NCBI RefSeq assembly: GCF_000384815.1
Contig: NZ_ARQF01000016.1
Coordinates: 62,001-126,000 of the forward strand
DNA length: 64,000 bases
Direction of reading: 5' to 3'
From: Halodesulfovibrio aestuarii DSM 17919 = ATCC 29578
GTDB lineage: Bacteria; Desulfobacterota; Desulfovibrionia; Desulfovibrionales; Desulfovibrionaceae
Shown: in pieces, positions 16,589-27,654 of the stretch
Position numbering within the stretch: position 1 is the stretch's first letter
Layout: each line of letters begins with the position of its first letter
Notes under the pieces: model-generated
Databases searched by the model: none
The model's input: only the letters and a program-made list of their open reading frames with translations
What the model was told of the DNA's origin: nothing
Program-made: the position numbers and the translations under genes

Positions 16589-18190
16589 ATGACAACACCC
16601 GAAGAATACAGTGAATTTCCCCATTTTACGCATAGCGTCCCAGCAAATATTGATGGTGTCAGACTTGACAAACATCTTGGTGATTTTCTTAAAAATGAAG
16701 TAGTTAGCAGGGAAAAAATAAAAAAACTAATTAAAGACGGTTTTGTGACAATTAATGAAAAAAAATGTACAAAGCCTAACACTAAAGTTTTTTCAGGTAT
16801 GAAAATATCAGTAACCATACCTGAAGTGCAAAACGAACTCATCCCGGAAGAAGGTGATATTAATATCCTTCACCGTGATGATGACCTCATTGTCATCAAC
16901 AAAGAAGCGGGTCTTACAGTACACCCGTGTCCAAGCTGTCCGGAAGGAACTCTCGTACATCGCCTTGCGCATTCCATTCCTGAAATCACAAAGATGGAAG
17001 GATTCCGTCCCGGTATCGTTCATAGGATCGACAAGGACACCTCAGGACTTCTTATTGTCGCACTCAATGAAAAAACTCGCCTTGCCCTTTCAGAAGCTTT
17101 TGCGGCGCGTACCATTTCGAAAGAATATCTTGCTATTGTCCACGGCACCCCGCCTGAGTCCGGCGAAATCAAAGAACCTGTCGGTCGTGACCCAAAAATG
17201 AAAATTCGTATGGCAGTTGTGCCTAATGCAAAGGAAGCACATTCTGCGTACCGGACACTCTACTCCGACCCCAAGGGCAAATTTTCACTCGTCGCTATTA
17301 AAATCTTCACAGGCAGAACACACCAGATTCGAGTGCATATGAGCCATCTAGGCTACCCGCTATGGGGAGACACGCTATACGGCGGTGGTGTCAAAGAGGA
17401 TTCCCCGTTGGCACCTTTTGCCTCCCGTCAAATGCTGCATGCATGGAAACTCAATTTTGAGCATCCAACAACCAAGAAACAAATGTCCTTCACGTGCCAG
17501 CCGCCACAGGACTTTATAGCACTTATCGAACGTCTGACTCTTGCGGTACAACGAGTGGCTCTTACCGGTATGCCGGGCTGCGGCAAATCTGTAGTTCTTT
17601 CTGCTCTTGCAGAAAAAGGCATTGCCACATGGAGCGCGGATGCTGTCGTTCATAAATTATATGAAAACGGTGCAGACGGCTGGTATGTACTCCGCGGGCG
17701 CTTCGGCTCTGAGGTTTCTCCCGACGACGGCCCTGTGAACCGCAAAGCGCTTTTCGCCCGTATGCAGAAAAAAAAATCTAACCGGAACGAAGTGGAACAA
17801 CTTGTTCATCCGCTCATTTTGCATGACCTTATGCTCTTCTGGCAGGAACATGCAGCCGACCCGTTTGCTGTGGCTGAAATTCCACTGCTCCATGAATCAC
17901 ATTGGGATCGCGAAGTGGATATTGTTGCCGGAATCCGTTGCAGCGAAGACTCACGCCAGAACAGGCTGCAGGAAATTCGGGGCTGGAACGATGATCTCAT
18001 TGCTACCATGGACTCGTGGCAATGGGCAGAAGATGATAAGATGAAAGCGTGTCATATTATTCTTGAGAACAATGGCTCACTTGAAGAACTCAACAACGCA
18101 GTAGATAAATTCATTGAGGCGATTATGCGTGTCCGCGCTAAAAAATTACAACAGACTGTAGAAGCTATTACTACTCTGTGGAGCGAATAG
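16589..18190 (+). CDS. RluD-type pseudouridine synthase fused to dephospho-CoA kinase
   Basis: A 533-residue two-enzyme fusion. Residues about 20-85 are an S4 RNA-binding domain (VRLDKHLGDFL), and about 95-320 an RluA/RluD-family pseudouridine synthase with the catalytic Asp in HRIDKDTSGLL and the GRTHQIRVHM segment. From about residue 328 the sequence is CoaE: P-loop ALTGMPGCGKSVV, SADAVVHKLYENG, DGPVNRKALFARM and VAEIPLLHE. CoaE makes the last step of CoA synthesis and is essential, and no other coaE is seen here. The ATG at 16589 lacks a clear ribosome site, and the first 200 bases are AT-richer than the rest. The domains keep their active-site residues. Confidence 0.9.
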   Translation: MTTPEEYSEFPHFTHSVPANIDGVRLDKHLGDFLKNEVVSREKIKKLIKDGFVTINEKKCTKPNTKVFSGMKISVTIPEVQNELIPEEGDINILHRDDDLIVINKEAGLTVHPCPSCPEGTLVHRLAHSIPEITKMEGFRPGIVHRIDKDTSGLLIVALNEKTRLALSEAFAARTISKEYLAIVHGTPPESGEIKEPVGRDPKMKIRMAVVPNAKEAHSAYRTLYSDPKGKFSLVAIKIFTGRTHQIRVHMSHLGYPLWGDTLYGGGVKEDSPLAPFASRQMLHAWKLNFEHPTTKKQMSFTCQPPQDFIALIERLTLAVQRVALTGMPGCGKSVVLSALAEKGIATWSADAVVHKLYENGADGWYVLRGRFGSEVSPDDGPVNRKALFARMQKKKSNRNEVEQLVHPLILHDLMLFWQEHAADPFAVAEIPLLHESHWDREVDIVAGIRCSEDSRQNRLQEIRGWNDDLIATMDSWQWAEDDKMKACHIILENNGSLEELNNAVDKFIEAIMRVRAKKLQQTVEAITTLWSE

Positions 18191-18215
18191 CAGCCTTGTG
18201 ACCATAAAAAAATGA

Positions 18216-18242
18216 TGCAGGAGGCTTATAAAGCCTCTTGCA
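18216..18242. repeat. Inverted repeat before the K+ transporter gene
   Basis: TGCAGGAGGCTT and AAGCCTCTTGCA form a nearly perfect hairpin with a 3-base loop, 30 bases before the transporter's ATG. No T-run follows on the plus strand. It may be a leader structure; the arm contains an AGGAGG-like sequence. Confidence 0.5.
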
Positions 18243-18272
18243 TACAACAACATGTAGGCGTATTGCACCCCC

Positions 18273-19601
18273 ATGGCTAAAAAGACGTTACTACCTTTTG
18301 TGCTTCCAGTAGCAGCCTTCGGTACAACAATTATTGTCGGGGCGATGCTGCTGTATGAGTTTTCATCTACAGGCACTATGAGTTGGATAGACGCACTCTT
18401 CACTGCAACTTCTGCCGTGTGCGTTACAGGACTTACGGTTATAGACCCTGCTTCATCGCTGACAGACGGAGGGCAGACAACGCTGCTTGCCCTTATTCAG
18501 CTTGGCGGACTTGGTATTATGACATACTCAAGTCTTGCCCTGTATCTGCTCAGGCGAAGGGTTACACTTACAGACAGGCTTGCTGTCGGGCAGGCTCTTC
18601 TGCACAACACATCGTTTGATCTCGGACGTTTTTTACTGCGTCTGGCTGCGATGACATTTACCATTGAAATAGTTGGAACTATTCTGCTTTATTTCTTCGG
18701 AGATGGCCGCTTCACTGTATTTTCTGCAATTTTCCATGCCATTTCAGCATTCTGTAATGCCGGATTCTCTCTCTTTCCAGACAACATGATGAGCATGACA
18801 ACCAACGTAGGGGTCAACTTTACCATTATGATACTCATCATTCTTGGCGGGTTGGGCTTTTCTGTGCTGGATGAGCTACACTTATGGTTCCGACAGAAAA
18901 GGAAACACAAACTCTCGTTTATTACCAAAATTATTCTCTCAACATCTGCAATGCTGATAGTTGTCGGAACAATTGCACTGTTTATTTCACGTATATCCTC
19001 CCCCAACGGAGAGAGTTTTACAACGAACCTGCTTACATCTCTTTTTCAGTCTGTGACGGCTCGTACTGCCGGATTTAACACAGTGAACATGGCCGAAATG
19101 ACAAACCTGTATCTGCTGTTTATGATTTTTTTAATGCTTATCGGCGGCGCACCGGGGTCATGTGCGGGAGGGATTAAAGTTACAACGTTCCGGGCTCTTG
19201 GCGCATTCATGCTTGCTCAGGCACGAGGTCAGGAACAAGTCGTCATTGGCAACAAGTCTCTGGATTCAAAGACAATCAACAAGGTTGTTACGCTTGTATT
19301 CATGGTCACTATTATTGTCTGCCTTGCCACTGTTGCACTAAACTTAACAGAGGGCGGAAACTTTTCTCACACGCAGCTGCGCGGACAATTTTTAGAAATA
19401 TTTTTTGAAGTTGTTTCTGCATTTGGTACAGTTGGACTCAGCATGGGCTTAACCGCAAAACTTACCACTGCGGGTAAGTGTATTATCATCGCCCTTATGT
19501 TCGTAGGCCGTATCGGCCCTATCTGGCTGCTGACAACGCTACAACAGTTTCATTCAAAAGTTCGGTATAAAGTACCGGAAACAGACCTTCCTATCGGCTA
19601 G
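18273..19601 (+). CDS. ktrB: Potassium/sodium uptake protein, TrkH/KtrB family
   Basis: A 442-residue membrane subunit of a Ktr/Trk K+ uptake system. Its four pseudo-repeats each show a P-loop filter: AVCVTGLT, FCNAGFS, TARTAGFNT and AFGTVGLSMG. About eight membrane helices and four pore helices fit the family length for KtrB (TrkH is usually longer). The conserved Arg of the last repeat is seen in FVGRIGPIW. The regulatory subunit gene follows 12 bases later. The ATG has no strong ribosome site. Confidence 0.93.
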   Translation: MAKKTLLPFVLPVAAFGTTIIVGAMLLYEFSSTGTMSWIDALFTATSAVCVTGLTVIDPASSLTDGGQTTLLALIQLGGLGIMTYSSLALYLLRRRVTLTDRLAVGQALLHNTSFDLGRFLLRLAAMTFTIEIVGTILLYFFGDGRFTVFSAIFHAISAFCNAGFSLFPDNMMSMTTNVGVNFTIMILIILGGLGFSVLDELHLWFRQKRKHKLSFITKIILSTSAMLIVVGTIALFISRISSPNGESFTTNLLTSLFQSVTARTAGFNTVNMAEMTNLYLLFMIFLMLIGGAPGSCAGGIKVTTFRALGAFMLAQARGQEQVVIGNKSLDSKTINKVVTLVFMVTIIVCLATVALNLTEGGNFSHTQLRGQFLEIFFEVVSAFGTVGLSMGLTAKLTTAGKCIIIALMFVGRIGPIWLLTTLQQFHSKVRYKVPETDLPIG

Positions 19602-19613
19602 GAGCATATAAAG

Positions 19614-20264
19614 ATGAAAAAAATGGAAGTAGGAATAATTGGGCTCGGTAAATTTGGCAGCGCACTTGCTGAATGTTTATCCGACCTCGGGCATACAGTT
19701 ATCGGCGTGGATAGCTCCTCCAACGCCACTAAGAAGGCTGAAGAATTTCTTGATCAGACATATCAGGCAGATGCAACCGACGATGTTGTCCTCAAGCAGA
19801 TGCGCTTTATGGATTTAGACAAGGTCATTGTCAGTGTCGGTAAATCTATGGAAACCTCCATCCTTATCGTCTTGAATCTGCAAGAAATGGGAGTCAAAAA
19901 GCTCGCCGTAAAAGCTATCAGTCACGAGCACGCTGTTGTTCTGAAGAGACTCGGTGTTGATACCGTAATTCAGCCGGAACGCGATGCAGCAAGCCAATTT
20001 GCACACCGTATAGCCAACCCGGGGATGCTTGACCTGCTCCCGCTGGGCGGCAACATCTTGCTGCAAGAGCTGGAAGTACACAAATGGGCAGGAAAAAGCC
20101 TTATCGATCTCGGACTGACCAGCTTCGGCGTTATGGTTGTAGCTTCCAAGAAAAAAGGGGACAAGGAGTACGAATTTGTTCCACCGGCGGACAGGATCCT
20201 GAAAGAAGGAGACATTCTTGTCGCCATCGGTAAAGAGTCTGACCTGCTTGAGCTTGAACCGTAG
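19614..20264 (+). CDS. ktrA: Regulatory subunit of K+ uptake, TrkA/KtrA family
   Basis: A 216-residue cytoplasmic RCK protein. The Rossmann fold starts GIIGLGKFGSALAECL, with the acidic end of strand 2 in VIGVDSS, and a TrkA_C domain occupies about residues 135-216. It binds ATP/ADP or NAD(H) and gates the membrane partner encoded directly upstream. The single RCK unit matches KtrA rather than the double-length TrkA. A GGAG site is present before the ATG. Confidence 0.92.
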   Translation: MKKMEVGIIGLGKFGSALAECLSDLGHTVIGVDSSSNATKKAEEFLDQTYQADATDDVVLKQMRFMDLDKVIVSVGKSMETSILIVLNLQEMGVKKLAVKAISHEHAVVLKRLGVDTVIQPERDAASQFAHRIANPGMLDLLPLGGNILLQELEVHKWAGKSLIDLGLTSFGVMVVASKKKGDKEYEFVPPADRILKEGDILVAIGKESDLLELEP

Positions 20265-20337
20265 TCACTCTCTCCGGCATATTTTTTCCCGCTTATTAAC
20301 GTTTACAGAACGACCTCGAGCAACAAAATCACTTTGC

Positions 20338-20378
20338 ATAAAAAAACGGGTGGAGTTTATAACTCCACCCGTTTTTTT
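20338..20378. terminator. Bidirectional intrinsic terminator
   Basis: ACGGGTGGAGTT and AACTCCACCCGT form a perfect stem around a 3-base loop, flanked by an A-run and a seven-T run, between convergent operons. Confidence 0.9.
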
Positions 20379-20527
20379 ATGAAAAATAGCAATTTTCACA
20401 GAACGATAAGGTATCCTCTACCTTCTTGAAAACAAAAAGCAAAGAGTTCCTCTCATCCATCCAGCTCTCGAATCAGCAGGTAACAATTTCAAGTCACTCA
20501 AAAAATATTCGAGACAGAATCCCTTTT

Positions 20528-21604
20528 TTACGCCCCAATCCCAAGAGCACTGTGCAAATGTTCTGAAACATTTGCGGTGGTTTCTGCGTATTTCTTTTTA
20601 ATTTCAAGCACTGCTGGCAATTCGCTCAAAAAAACAGTCACTAAGTCAGGATCAAAATGTTTTCCAGCATCTTCATGAATGAGCGCCACAGCATCTTCAA
20701 CCGACCATGCACTTTTGTAGGGACGCTCAGAAGTAAGGGCATCAAAGACATCTGCTATAGCAACGACTCTACCCGAAAGCGGGATATCTTCACCGGCAAG
20801 GCCATACGGGTAACCGGTTCCATCCCATTTTTCATGATGCGTAAGCGCGATTTCCCGTGCTGTTGATAACAACAGGGACGGATGATTATCACCGATAATC
20901 TCAGCGCCATACTCCGGATGCTTACGCATTATCTGCCATTCTTCCTTCGTAAGCTTTCCGGGCTTATTAAGAATGGAGTCTGGAATCCCAATCTTCCCGA
21001 CATCATGCATTGGTGCAGCCTGAAACACCAGTTGAACCCAATCATCACCGGTATCAACCTGCTGGGCAATAATACGGGCATAGTGGCTCATCCTGATGAC
21101 ATGCAAACCAGTTTCGTTATCTTTATATTCAGCAGCCTGCCCTAAGCACCGAATGAGTTCCAGATGTGTGTTCTGCAACTCCTTAGTTCTTTGTAAAACA
21201 AGCTCTTCCAAATGATGGGTCTGGTTTCGCAAAGCTAATTGGGTACCTACCCGGGCTTTTACGATTGCAGGCAAAACAGGTTTACTTATGTAGTCTACAG
21301 CACCCAGTTCAAATCCCTGCGTTTCATTATCTGCTGAGTTTTTTGCCGTTATAAAAATAATAGGTATTTCTGCCGTTGCCGGATCTTCTTTTAAACGACG
21401 ACAGACTTCATACCCATCCATGGACGGCATTACCACATCAAGTAAAATCATATCCGGTGAAGGATTATTACGAGCAATTTGTAACGCTTTTTCTCCTGTG
21501 CGGGCAGCCTTAACTTTATACTGCGGTTGTAGGATAGTCCGCAATATCTCAATATTCTCCGGTGCGTCATCAACCACCAGAACAGTCAGCTTATCTCGAG
21601 TCAC
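20528..21604 (-). CDS. Response regulator with HD-GYP cyclic-di-GMP phosphodiesterase output
   Basis: A 358-residue two-domain protein. Residues 1-125 are a receiver (VVDDAPENIEIL, phosphoacceptor Asp in ILLDVVMPSMDG, Lys in DYISKPV). After a short coiled coil, about 150-330 is an HD-GYP domain with HDVGKIGIPD, RKHPEYGAEI, LTHHEKWDGTGYPYG and the final DVFDALTSERPYK. All metal-binding His/Asp residues look intact, so c-di-GMP hydrolysis is expected. The start is GTG. It lies 147 bases downstream of the hybrid kinase on the same strand and is its likely partner. Confidence 0.94.
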   Translation of the reverse strand: MTRDKLTVLVVDDAPENIEILRTILQPQYKVKAARTGEKALQIARNNPSPDMILLDVVMPSMDGYEVCRRLKEDPATAEIPIIFITAKNSADNETQGFELGAVDYISKPVLPAIVKARVGTQLALRNQTHHLEELVLQRTKELQNTHLELIRCLGQAAEYKDNETGLHVIRMSHYARIIAQQVDTGDDWVQLVFQAAPMHDVGKIGIPDSILNKPGKLTKEEWQIMRKHPEYGAEIIGDNHPSLLLSTAREIALTHHEKWDGTGYPYGLAGEDIPLSGRVVAIADVFDALTSERPYKSAWSVEDAVALIHEDAGKHFDPDLVTVFLSELPAVLEIKKKYAETTANVSEHLHSALGIGA

Positions 21605-21751
21605 AGAACAGCCCCCAAGCCTATATATGTTCTCAAAATACCTATTCCATAGCTAGTTCTCTATATGGAACACCTGATTGATATATAAAATCGCGCTCAT
21701 TTCAAGTAAAAACTAGTTTTACCTCTTCCTTCCGATTCTATAACGAAACTT

Positions 21752-24700
21752 TTATGCGGAAAGTCTCTCTACTCCCGCTTCAAGTTCTTCCAATAACGCT
21801 AATGCATTTTCAAAATCATAGTCACGCACCATACCGGCCATATTACGGACAAGCTCCTGTAAATCAGGGTCGCCTCCCATATGATGCTGAATATCTTCAA
21901 TCAAATCCACAGCCTCTGTATCATCATCATCCAACAAGTTACGTAATTGTACCAATTCCCTCTCTATTACCTCTTTCGAGAGCTGAACATCAGAAACAAT
22001 AGGAGTAAGTACAAGTTTATTGCGGATATCATTTACGGTTGCAGCCAAAGTAGCATCAAGAGAATTAACTAATTGGCGCTGCATGGCAGGGGCATTATCC
22101 GCCATAATGTTTGCTTCCAGTTCTGTAGCAAGCTTCTGAATCCTCGTTGCACCAATATTACCCGCAACACCTCTAAGAGTATGTGCCTGCCTGCTTGCCG
22201 CTTCAATATCGCCTCGCTGCAATGCTTCGCTTATAACAGCGATGTCATCTGCCTGTATTTCAGCAAAACGTACTAACAACCGCCGCAACAAATCTTTGTT
22301 TTGCTGGCAAATGGACAAGCCTTTTTCAACATCCACACCGATAATATCCGGTAACTCATCACCCGAGTCGGAATCCTCTACACTCACCTGTACAGCCAGT
22401 TTAGGCGTAATCCAGCGTGCCATTTTTGAAAACATGTCAAGAAGTTCCAGCGGCTTGGAAATATGGTCATTCATGCCGACTGCAAGTACTTTTCTTCTAT
22501 CTCCAACCATCGCATTTGCTGTCATCGCAATAACTGGCAATGCAGCAAAACGAGGATCTTCCCGCAGCCTACGGGTTGCTTCATATCCGTCCATCACCGG
22601 CATCTGACAGTCCATCAAAACACCGTCGAATGATTTTTCTTCCAGAATATCCAAGGCTTCCTGTCCATTTGTAGCAACAGTAACCGCCATTCCGTTAGAC
22701 TCAAGCAGTTCAACAGCAAGTTCCTGGTTCACCTCATTATCTTCAACTAACAAGATAACCGCACCGGCTAGGTGCTGTACGGCTGCATTAATAGCACGTT
22801 TACGCCCTGTATTACGCTTTTCGGTCACATTCGGCACGCCTTTAATGGAAGCAATCGCCTGCAGCAATGGATTCTTAGTTAATGGCTTAGTTACACAGGC
22901 ATCAATAATACCCTGCTCCGCTGCATCCGTTGCGGCTTCACGACCAAAAGCTGTTACCATGATCAAATCCGGACAATGGTCTGGCCCATACTGTTCTTTG
23001 ATCAACGTCGCTGTAGTGATGCCATCCATATCCGGCATACGCCAGTCAAGGAAGATCATTTCATACTCTTCTGCCTTTACAGACTGTTTGACCATTTCGA
23101 CAGCGTCCATGCCGCATTCTACTGCATCAGCTATATATCCGAGTTCAGTTAACAGCGAACAAAGAATCTCACGCGATGTTTTACTGTCGTCGACCACAAG
23201 CACGCGAGCACCGTCAGACAATGTAATCGGTATTGGCTCTTCCAGTTCATTGACTTTCAAACGCACGTTAAAGGAGAAGGTTGCCCCTTTCCCGTATTCG
23301 CTTTCAACCCAGATCTCTCCCCCCATTAACTGGGCAAGTCTGCGGGAAATAACAAGCCCAAGGCCTGTTCCGCCATATCTTCTGGTCGTCGAGGTATCTG
23401 CCTGAGAAAAAGATTTAAACAGCTTAAAAATCTGTTCGCTATTCATACCAATACCGGTGTCCTGAACAGAGAATAACAGTGTTATCTCACTAGCATTTAA
23501 ATCTTCTATCTCAATTGTAACGACAACCTCACCTTCTTCTGTAAACTTAACCGCATTGTTACCGAGGTTGATCAAGATTTGTCTCAGGCGCATCGGGTCA
23601 CCGATCAGCTTTCCCGGAACCTCAGGACAAACTTTAAAAAGCAATTCAAGTCCCTTTTCCTCAGCCTTCAGTCCCACAACCCCAGCGACATCCTGCATTA
23701 CATCTTCAAGATAGAAAGGCACCTCTTCTATCTCCATTTTGCCAGCCTCAATCTTAGAAAAATCAAGAATGTCGTTAATGATGCCGAGCAATGAATACGC
23801 AGCCCTGTGTACTTTTTCGATGAAGTTGCGCTGACGTCTGGTCAACTCTGACTGTAATGCAAGGTGGGACATGCCAAGAATTGCGTTCATCGGAGTGCGG
23901 ATTTCGTGGCTCATATTCGCCAAAAATTCGCTTTTTGCGTTAGACGCCTCTTCCGCTGTAATTTTTGCAGATTCGAGTTCCTGTTCCATCCGCTTACGCT
24001 GTGTAATATCTGTAAATACAATTACACAGCCTTGAATTTCCTCTTCATTGATAATGGAGCGACACGAAAATTCCACAGGAAAGGTATGGCCTGACTTTGT
24101 TTGAAAAAATTCATTTTGATCAGTGGTCATCTGCCCGAAATATAAGGCGTTATAGATAGAGGCCTGAAGGAGACAACAGGTCTTACATTCATCAGCACAA
24201 AACCAAATATTCTCAAGAATCTTTTTGCCGACAATGTCATCATCAGTATAGCCAAGCAACGACAAGGCAGCATCATTCGCAAAAACAACCTCTCCTTGCC
24301 TGTTGAACCCCAGAAGCCCCTGACCGACAGATGTCAAAATCAAACGCCATTGCTTTTCAAGCTCCTGCAGATCCTGTGTCCGGTCAAGAACCTTACCCTC
24401 TAACTCTTCTTTGGACTGCAACAGGCTTATATTAGCTTTTCTGCCAAGGTGTAGGGTGAACAAAATGGACGGAATAGTAAACGAAAGCATAAGGAGCATG
24501 ATGACAACCACACTATACTTTAACCGCGTATACTGTTCTAACAAGTCTCCTGCACGAACTTCAGCAACCAGTCCGATATTCAGCCCGGGGATCCAGCGAG
24601 CCAGTCCGTACACTTTTTCATTGCGAGCATTGCGATATCTGACAATACGCATTCCGGACTGTTTGGATACGTCATCCATTTTTTCAACAGCAAAAGGAAC

Positions 24701-26752
24701 ATCACCCCCTACAAACGCGCTCAAATAATTCTTCGAAAGATCTTCATCCACGGATGCCCCTGGAGTGCTCCGCGTATATAAAACTTGCCCCTTCCGGTTA
24801 ACGGCAAAAATTTCACTCTGCTGTTTTGCAATATCCTCTTTTATTGATGAAAAGTAGAAACTATCATCAGCATCAATCTGAGCTGCAATAACCGCTATAG
24901 GCTTTCGTTTAGAATTTATAACAGGCATAAGCAGAAACGTCCTACGTTCGTTTAGCCCTGTTTCGGGGTCTGCATAATGGCAGGGAGGAACAAACACGGT
25001 CTGTCCTGCAAGAGCTTTCTGAAATAACTCAAAGTGTCGTTTTACCATACTCGAGTACTGGTCCTTTTCATCTCCGACGAGCAGCTCCCCCGTTACAGAC
25101 AGTAACGCTCTGGAATTCTCTCCCGAAAGGACTCCATATTCTTTCCAGTAATCTTCTAACGAATGCAACGCACGCGTATACTCTAAAGAATCTCTGTTGT
25201 CCGAAAGAGATGTCACATGATCAACAAGTGCAAAAAACAAGGGTCTACCTATCATGTACTGAAGAATATGCGAATGCACGTCAATCAGACGCAGCAACCG
25301 GGACTCGGTAACCTCAAGTCTTTCTTCTAAAAAATGCTCTTCTTTCTGAAGAATATCTTTCTTGCTCTCTGACAAAATGAACCATGACGTTCCGAAACAG
25401 AACAATACAAACAGTGCAATGGCAATCCACAGTGCCCGTGCAAAATTAAACGAACCGAGGACAAGCCCTTCAGTATGTTTTGTATGTTTGTTCAATTCGC
25501 GGCCAATAAAAAACAATGAACACAAAAAAACAAGAAACAACACAAACAACAACGCTATGCTTCTTTCGAAAGAATTTTTTACAGGCTGGTGTTGCATCAC
25601 TGCATTGGGTGAAAGGACGTAATTCTGTACTATTTCATTTTTTTCAGCCGCGGTTAGTGAAGAAAGCATTTTTTCTGTAATAGAATACAGATACGGTTCA
25701 CTTTTGCTTGTCATAAACTGCAAAGGCTGAGGTGTGAACTCTTCTTGAGGGATAGCCCTTATACCGGTTAACGAATTTTCTTTTTGCGCATACAGAACCG
25801 CCATATGGGCATCCAACAACGCATCAACGTCATTATTTAATACTGCGGCAATGGCGTCGACCAAACTGGGCATCAAAACCATATTAATACCGGGGAAGCG
25901 TCTTGGGAGTAACTCTTCCATAAGATACCCTTCCACTACAGCAACTCGTTTCCCGCGCAGGTCACTCATGTTCCTTATGGAATAGTCGTCCTGCCTGACA
26001 AACAAAAAATCTCGAACAGTCATAAAAGGCGTTGTAAAATCCCCATAACGTTCGAGAGATGAATGATAGTACATGTCAGGAATAAGATCGATTTCACCCC
26101 GTTTAAACTTATCCAGAAGCTCAGAAAAAGTTCCTCCGATAAATTTGAAACGTATAGGAAACTGCTTGAACATTTTCGCCATGAGATCAACAGCAATACC
26201 TCTGGGCTCACCATTAGAAGCAAAGAAGTTAAAAGGCGGCCACTGTTCTATACCAACACGTATTACTGGATTTTGTTTTACCCATTGTTTTTCTTCATCT
26301 GTCAGCAGTACCCCTCTGTCGCTGGCAGGCCCAGCGGGAAGAGCTTGATAATAGAGCTCCAGCCTACCAATTGTGCTGTCGTTATAGACAATTGATGCCG
26401 TATACTTAGGATATTGCTCTGCAGATACTGGAATTTTTTTATTAAAAACAGGCTCTTGGCGAAAACTGAAGTAGGTAAAAAAAGGCTCATTGGTAACGGT
26501 ATCTACAACCCGTAAAGCCTTAATCTGCGGTGTTCTTTTAATTATGACAGAAAGCATTCCCTCTAGTTGTCTGTCATCAAGATTATACAAAAAGACTGCG
26601 CTTATCTGCGATAACTCTGTCGCAAGATCTGAACCATTTTGAGCAGCTCTAACGATAACATCGTCTGAATGTGCTTCGGCAACAGAGACAGGCGCAACAA
26701 GCATAATAAGCACAACTGCCCACATAAAAAGACTTTCAAAATATTTTTTCAA
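21752..26752 (-). CDS. Large hybrid sensor histidine kinase (BvgS/EvgS-like plus Cache sensor)
   Basis: A 1,666-residue phosphorelay kinase. Order: signal peptide (1-27); an uncharacterised periplasmic part (30-140); a family-3 solute-binding domain (about 150-385); membrane helices near 398-418 and 440-462; a second periplasmic sensor of Cache type (about 465-750); a helix near 755-785; PAS (about 805-920); HisKA with H949 in [11 protein letters not shown]; HATPase ([22 protein letters not shown]); two receivers (acidic pairs near 1188 and 1337, acceptors in MIFLDWRMP and GVLMDCQMP); and an HPt domain with H1524 in QAHTLRG. All relay residues are present. The start is TTG, because it gives a Lys-rich signal-peptide n-region. 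It is upstream of the HD-GYP regulator. Confidence 0.93.
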   Translation of the reverse strand: MKKYFESLFMWAVVLIMLVAPVSVAEAHSDDVIVRAAQNGSDLATELSQISAVFLYNLDDRQLEGMLSVIIKRTPQIKALRVVDTVTNEPFFTYFSFRQEPVFNKKIPVSAEQYPKYTASIVYNDSTIGRLELYYQALPAGPASDRGVLLTDEEKQWVKQNPVIRVGIEQWPPFNFFASNGEPRGIAVDLMAKMFKQFPIRFKFIGGTFSELLDKFKRGEIDLIPDMYYHSSLERYGDFTTPFMTVRDFLFVRQDDYSIRNMSDLRGKRVAVVEGYLMEELLPRRFPGINMVLMPSLVDAIAAVLNNDVDALLDAHMAVLYAQKENSLTGIRAIPQEEFTPQPLQFMTSKSEPYLYSITEKMLSSLTAAEKNEIVQNYVLSPNAVMQHQPVKNSFERSIALLFVLFLVFLCSLFFIGRELNKHTKHTEGLVLGSFNFARALWIAIALFVLFCFGTSWFILSESKKDILQKEEHFLEERLEVTESRLLRLIDVHSHILQYMIGRPLFFALVDHVTSLSDNRDSLEYTRALHSLEDYWKEYGVLSGENSRALLSVTGELLVGDEKDQYSSMVKRHFELFQKALAGQTVFVPPCHYADPETGLNERRTFLLMPVINSKRKPIAVIAAQIDADDSFYFSSIKEDIAKQQSEIFAVNRKGQVLYTRSTPGASVDEDLSKNYLSAFVGGDVPFAVEKMDDVSKQSGMRIVRYRNARNEKVYGLARWIPGLNIGLVAEVRAGDLLEQYTRLKYSVVVIMLLMLSFTIPSILFTLHLGRKANISLLQSKEELEGKVLDRTQDLQELEKQWRLILTSVGQGLLGFNRQGEVVFANDAALSLLGYTDDDIVGKKILENIWFCADECKTCCLLQASIYNALYFGQMTTDQNEFFQTKSGHTFPVEFSCRSIINEEEIQGCVIVFTDITQRKRMEQELESAKITAEEASNAKSEFLANMSHEIRTPMNAILGMSHLALQSELTRRQRNFIEKVHRAAYSLLGIINDILDFSKIEAGKMEIEEVPFYLEDVMQDVAGVVGLKAEEKGLELLFKVCPEVPGKLIGDPMRLRQILINLGNNAVKFTEEGEVVVTIEIEDLNASEITLLFSVQDTGIGMNSEQIFKLFKSFSQADTSTTRRYGGTGLGLVISRRLAQLMGGEIWVESEYGKGATFSFNVRLKVNELEEPIPITLSDGARVLVVDDSKTSREILCSLLTELGYIADAVECGMDAVEMVKQSVKAEEYEMIFLDWRMPDMDGITTATLIKEQYGPDHCPDLIMVTAFGREAATDAAEQGIIDACVTKPLTKNPLLQAIASIKGVPNVTEKRNTGRKRAINAAVQHLAGAVILLVEDNEVNQELAVELLESNGMAVTVATNGQEALDILEEKSFDGVLMDCQMPVMDGYEATRRLREDPRFAALPVIAMTANAMVGDRRKVLAVGMNDHISKPLELLDMFSKMARWITPKLAVQVSVEDSDSGDELPDIIGVDVEKGLSICQQNKDLLRRLLVRFAEIQADDIAVISEALQRGDIEAASRQAHTLRGVAGNIGATRIQKLATELEANIMADNAPAMQRQLVNSLDATLAATVNDIRNKLVLTPIVSDVQLSKEVIERELVQLRNLLDDDDTEAVDLIEDIQHHMGGDPDLQELVRNMAGMVRDYDFENALALLEELEAGVERLSA

Positions 26753-26931
26753 AACTCTCTATCCCCCGCAGGTCTTGTCTCTGGAACATTATATGATACA
26801 AGGTTGTTGCCTTCTGAAACAACGTTAATGCAGCACATTAAAAATATCTTTAGGTCAAAATAAAAAAGCACAAGCATGAAAAATTAACACACTATCCATA
26901 ACAATTTTTCTGCTACTTATTACGCAAGAAT

Positions 26932-27654
26932 CTACTTATAGCACTCAAGGATAGCAGCAAGCCGACCACTGTCTTTCATTCTCTGCAGTGCAGCGTTAAA
27001 TCTTGGGAGTAAAAATTCATACTGCTTATTCAACCGAATAAGCTTTAAATGAGATGAAACTGCCTGCCCTGCAACAATGTTATATGAATGGCCAAGCATG
27101 AGATAACGAAAAATATCATCCGGCATCATAGAATAATGGCAGCGTTTTTTATCTATCATTTGTAAAAGTTGTTCCTCAGAAAGAAAGTTCTGCCGCTCTT
27201 CAAATATATCTGGATAATGAAAACCGAGTATTCCGCAAAACTTGCTCCCAATGGGAATATTTTCCTCTCCATAAAAACGTCCCAGTGCAGCATTAGAGAC
27301 ATAGACGTCCTTGGTCTCCATAAATGAGTCCGTGTATACTGAATTCGTTACTTCAGCCGTCCGTTGCCGCCACTGAGGGCTAATCCCCATTTCCACGTCA
27401 ATCTTACCAACAATCATGTACAGTCTAAGACGCGCTTTGGGCAGAGCCTTATACGAAAAGAAAATTCCTGTTTCTTTCGTAATCTCATCTAAGACATCAA
27501 TAAAAATGCCTTTGTAACCACCAGTGTTATCCTTCCAAAAATATGGTGGCCTATCAGCATTCATCAAGCCTACAACAAGCGAGCACGCATGTGATTCAAC
27601 TGCAAACGTACAGGCATACAGTGCCACCATAAGACACAGCAATAAACGTTTCAT
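26932..27654 (-). CDS. Periplasmic solute-binding protein, family 3 type
   Basis: A 240-residue secreted protein. It has a signal peptide (about 1-23, MKRLLLCLMVALYACTFAVE) and a family-3 solute-binding fold with ADRPPYFWKDNTGGYKGIFIDVLDEI and a C-terminal LQRMKDSGRLAAILECYK. No permease or ATPase gene is nearby, so it may serve in sensing rather than uptake. It lies upstream of the hybrid kinase, whose own sensor has a related domain, with 179 bases between. The ligand is unknown. Confidence 0.85.
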   Translation of the reverse strand: MKRLLLCLMVALYACTFAVESHACSLVVGLMNADRPPYFWKDNTGGYKGIFIDVLDEITKETGIFFSYKALPKARLRLYMIVGKIDVEMGISPQWRQRTAEVTNSVYTDSFMETKDVYVSNAALGRFYGEENIPIGSKFCGILGFHYPDIFEERQNFLSEEQLLQMIDKKRCHYSMMPDDIFRYLMLGHSYNIVAGQAVSSHLKLIRLNKQYEFLLPRFNAALQRMKDSGRLAAILECYK

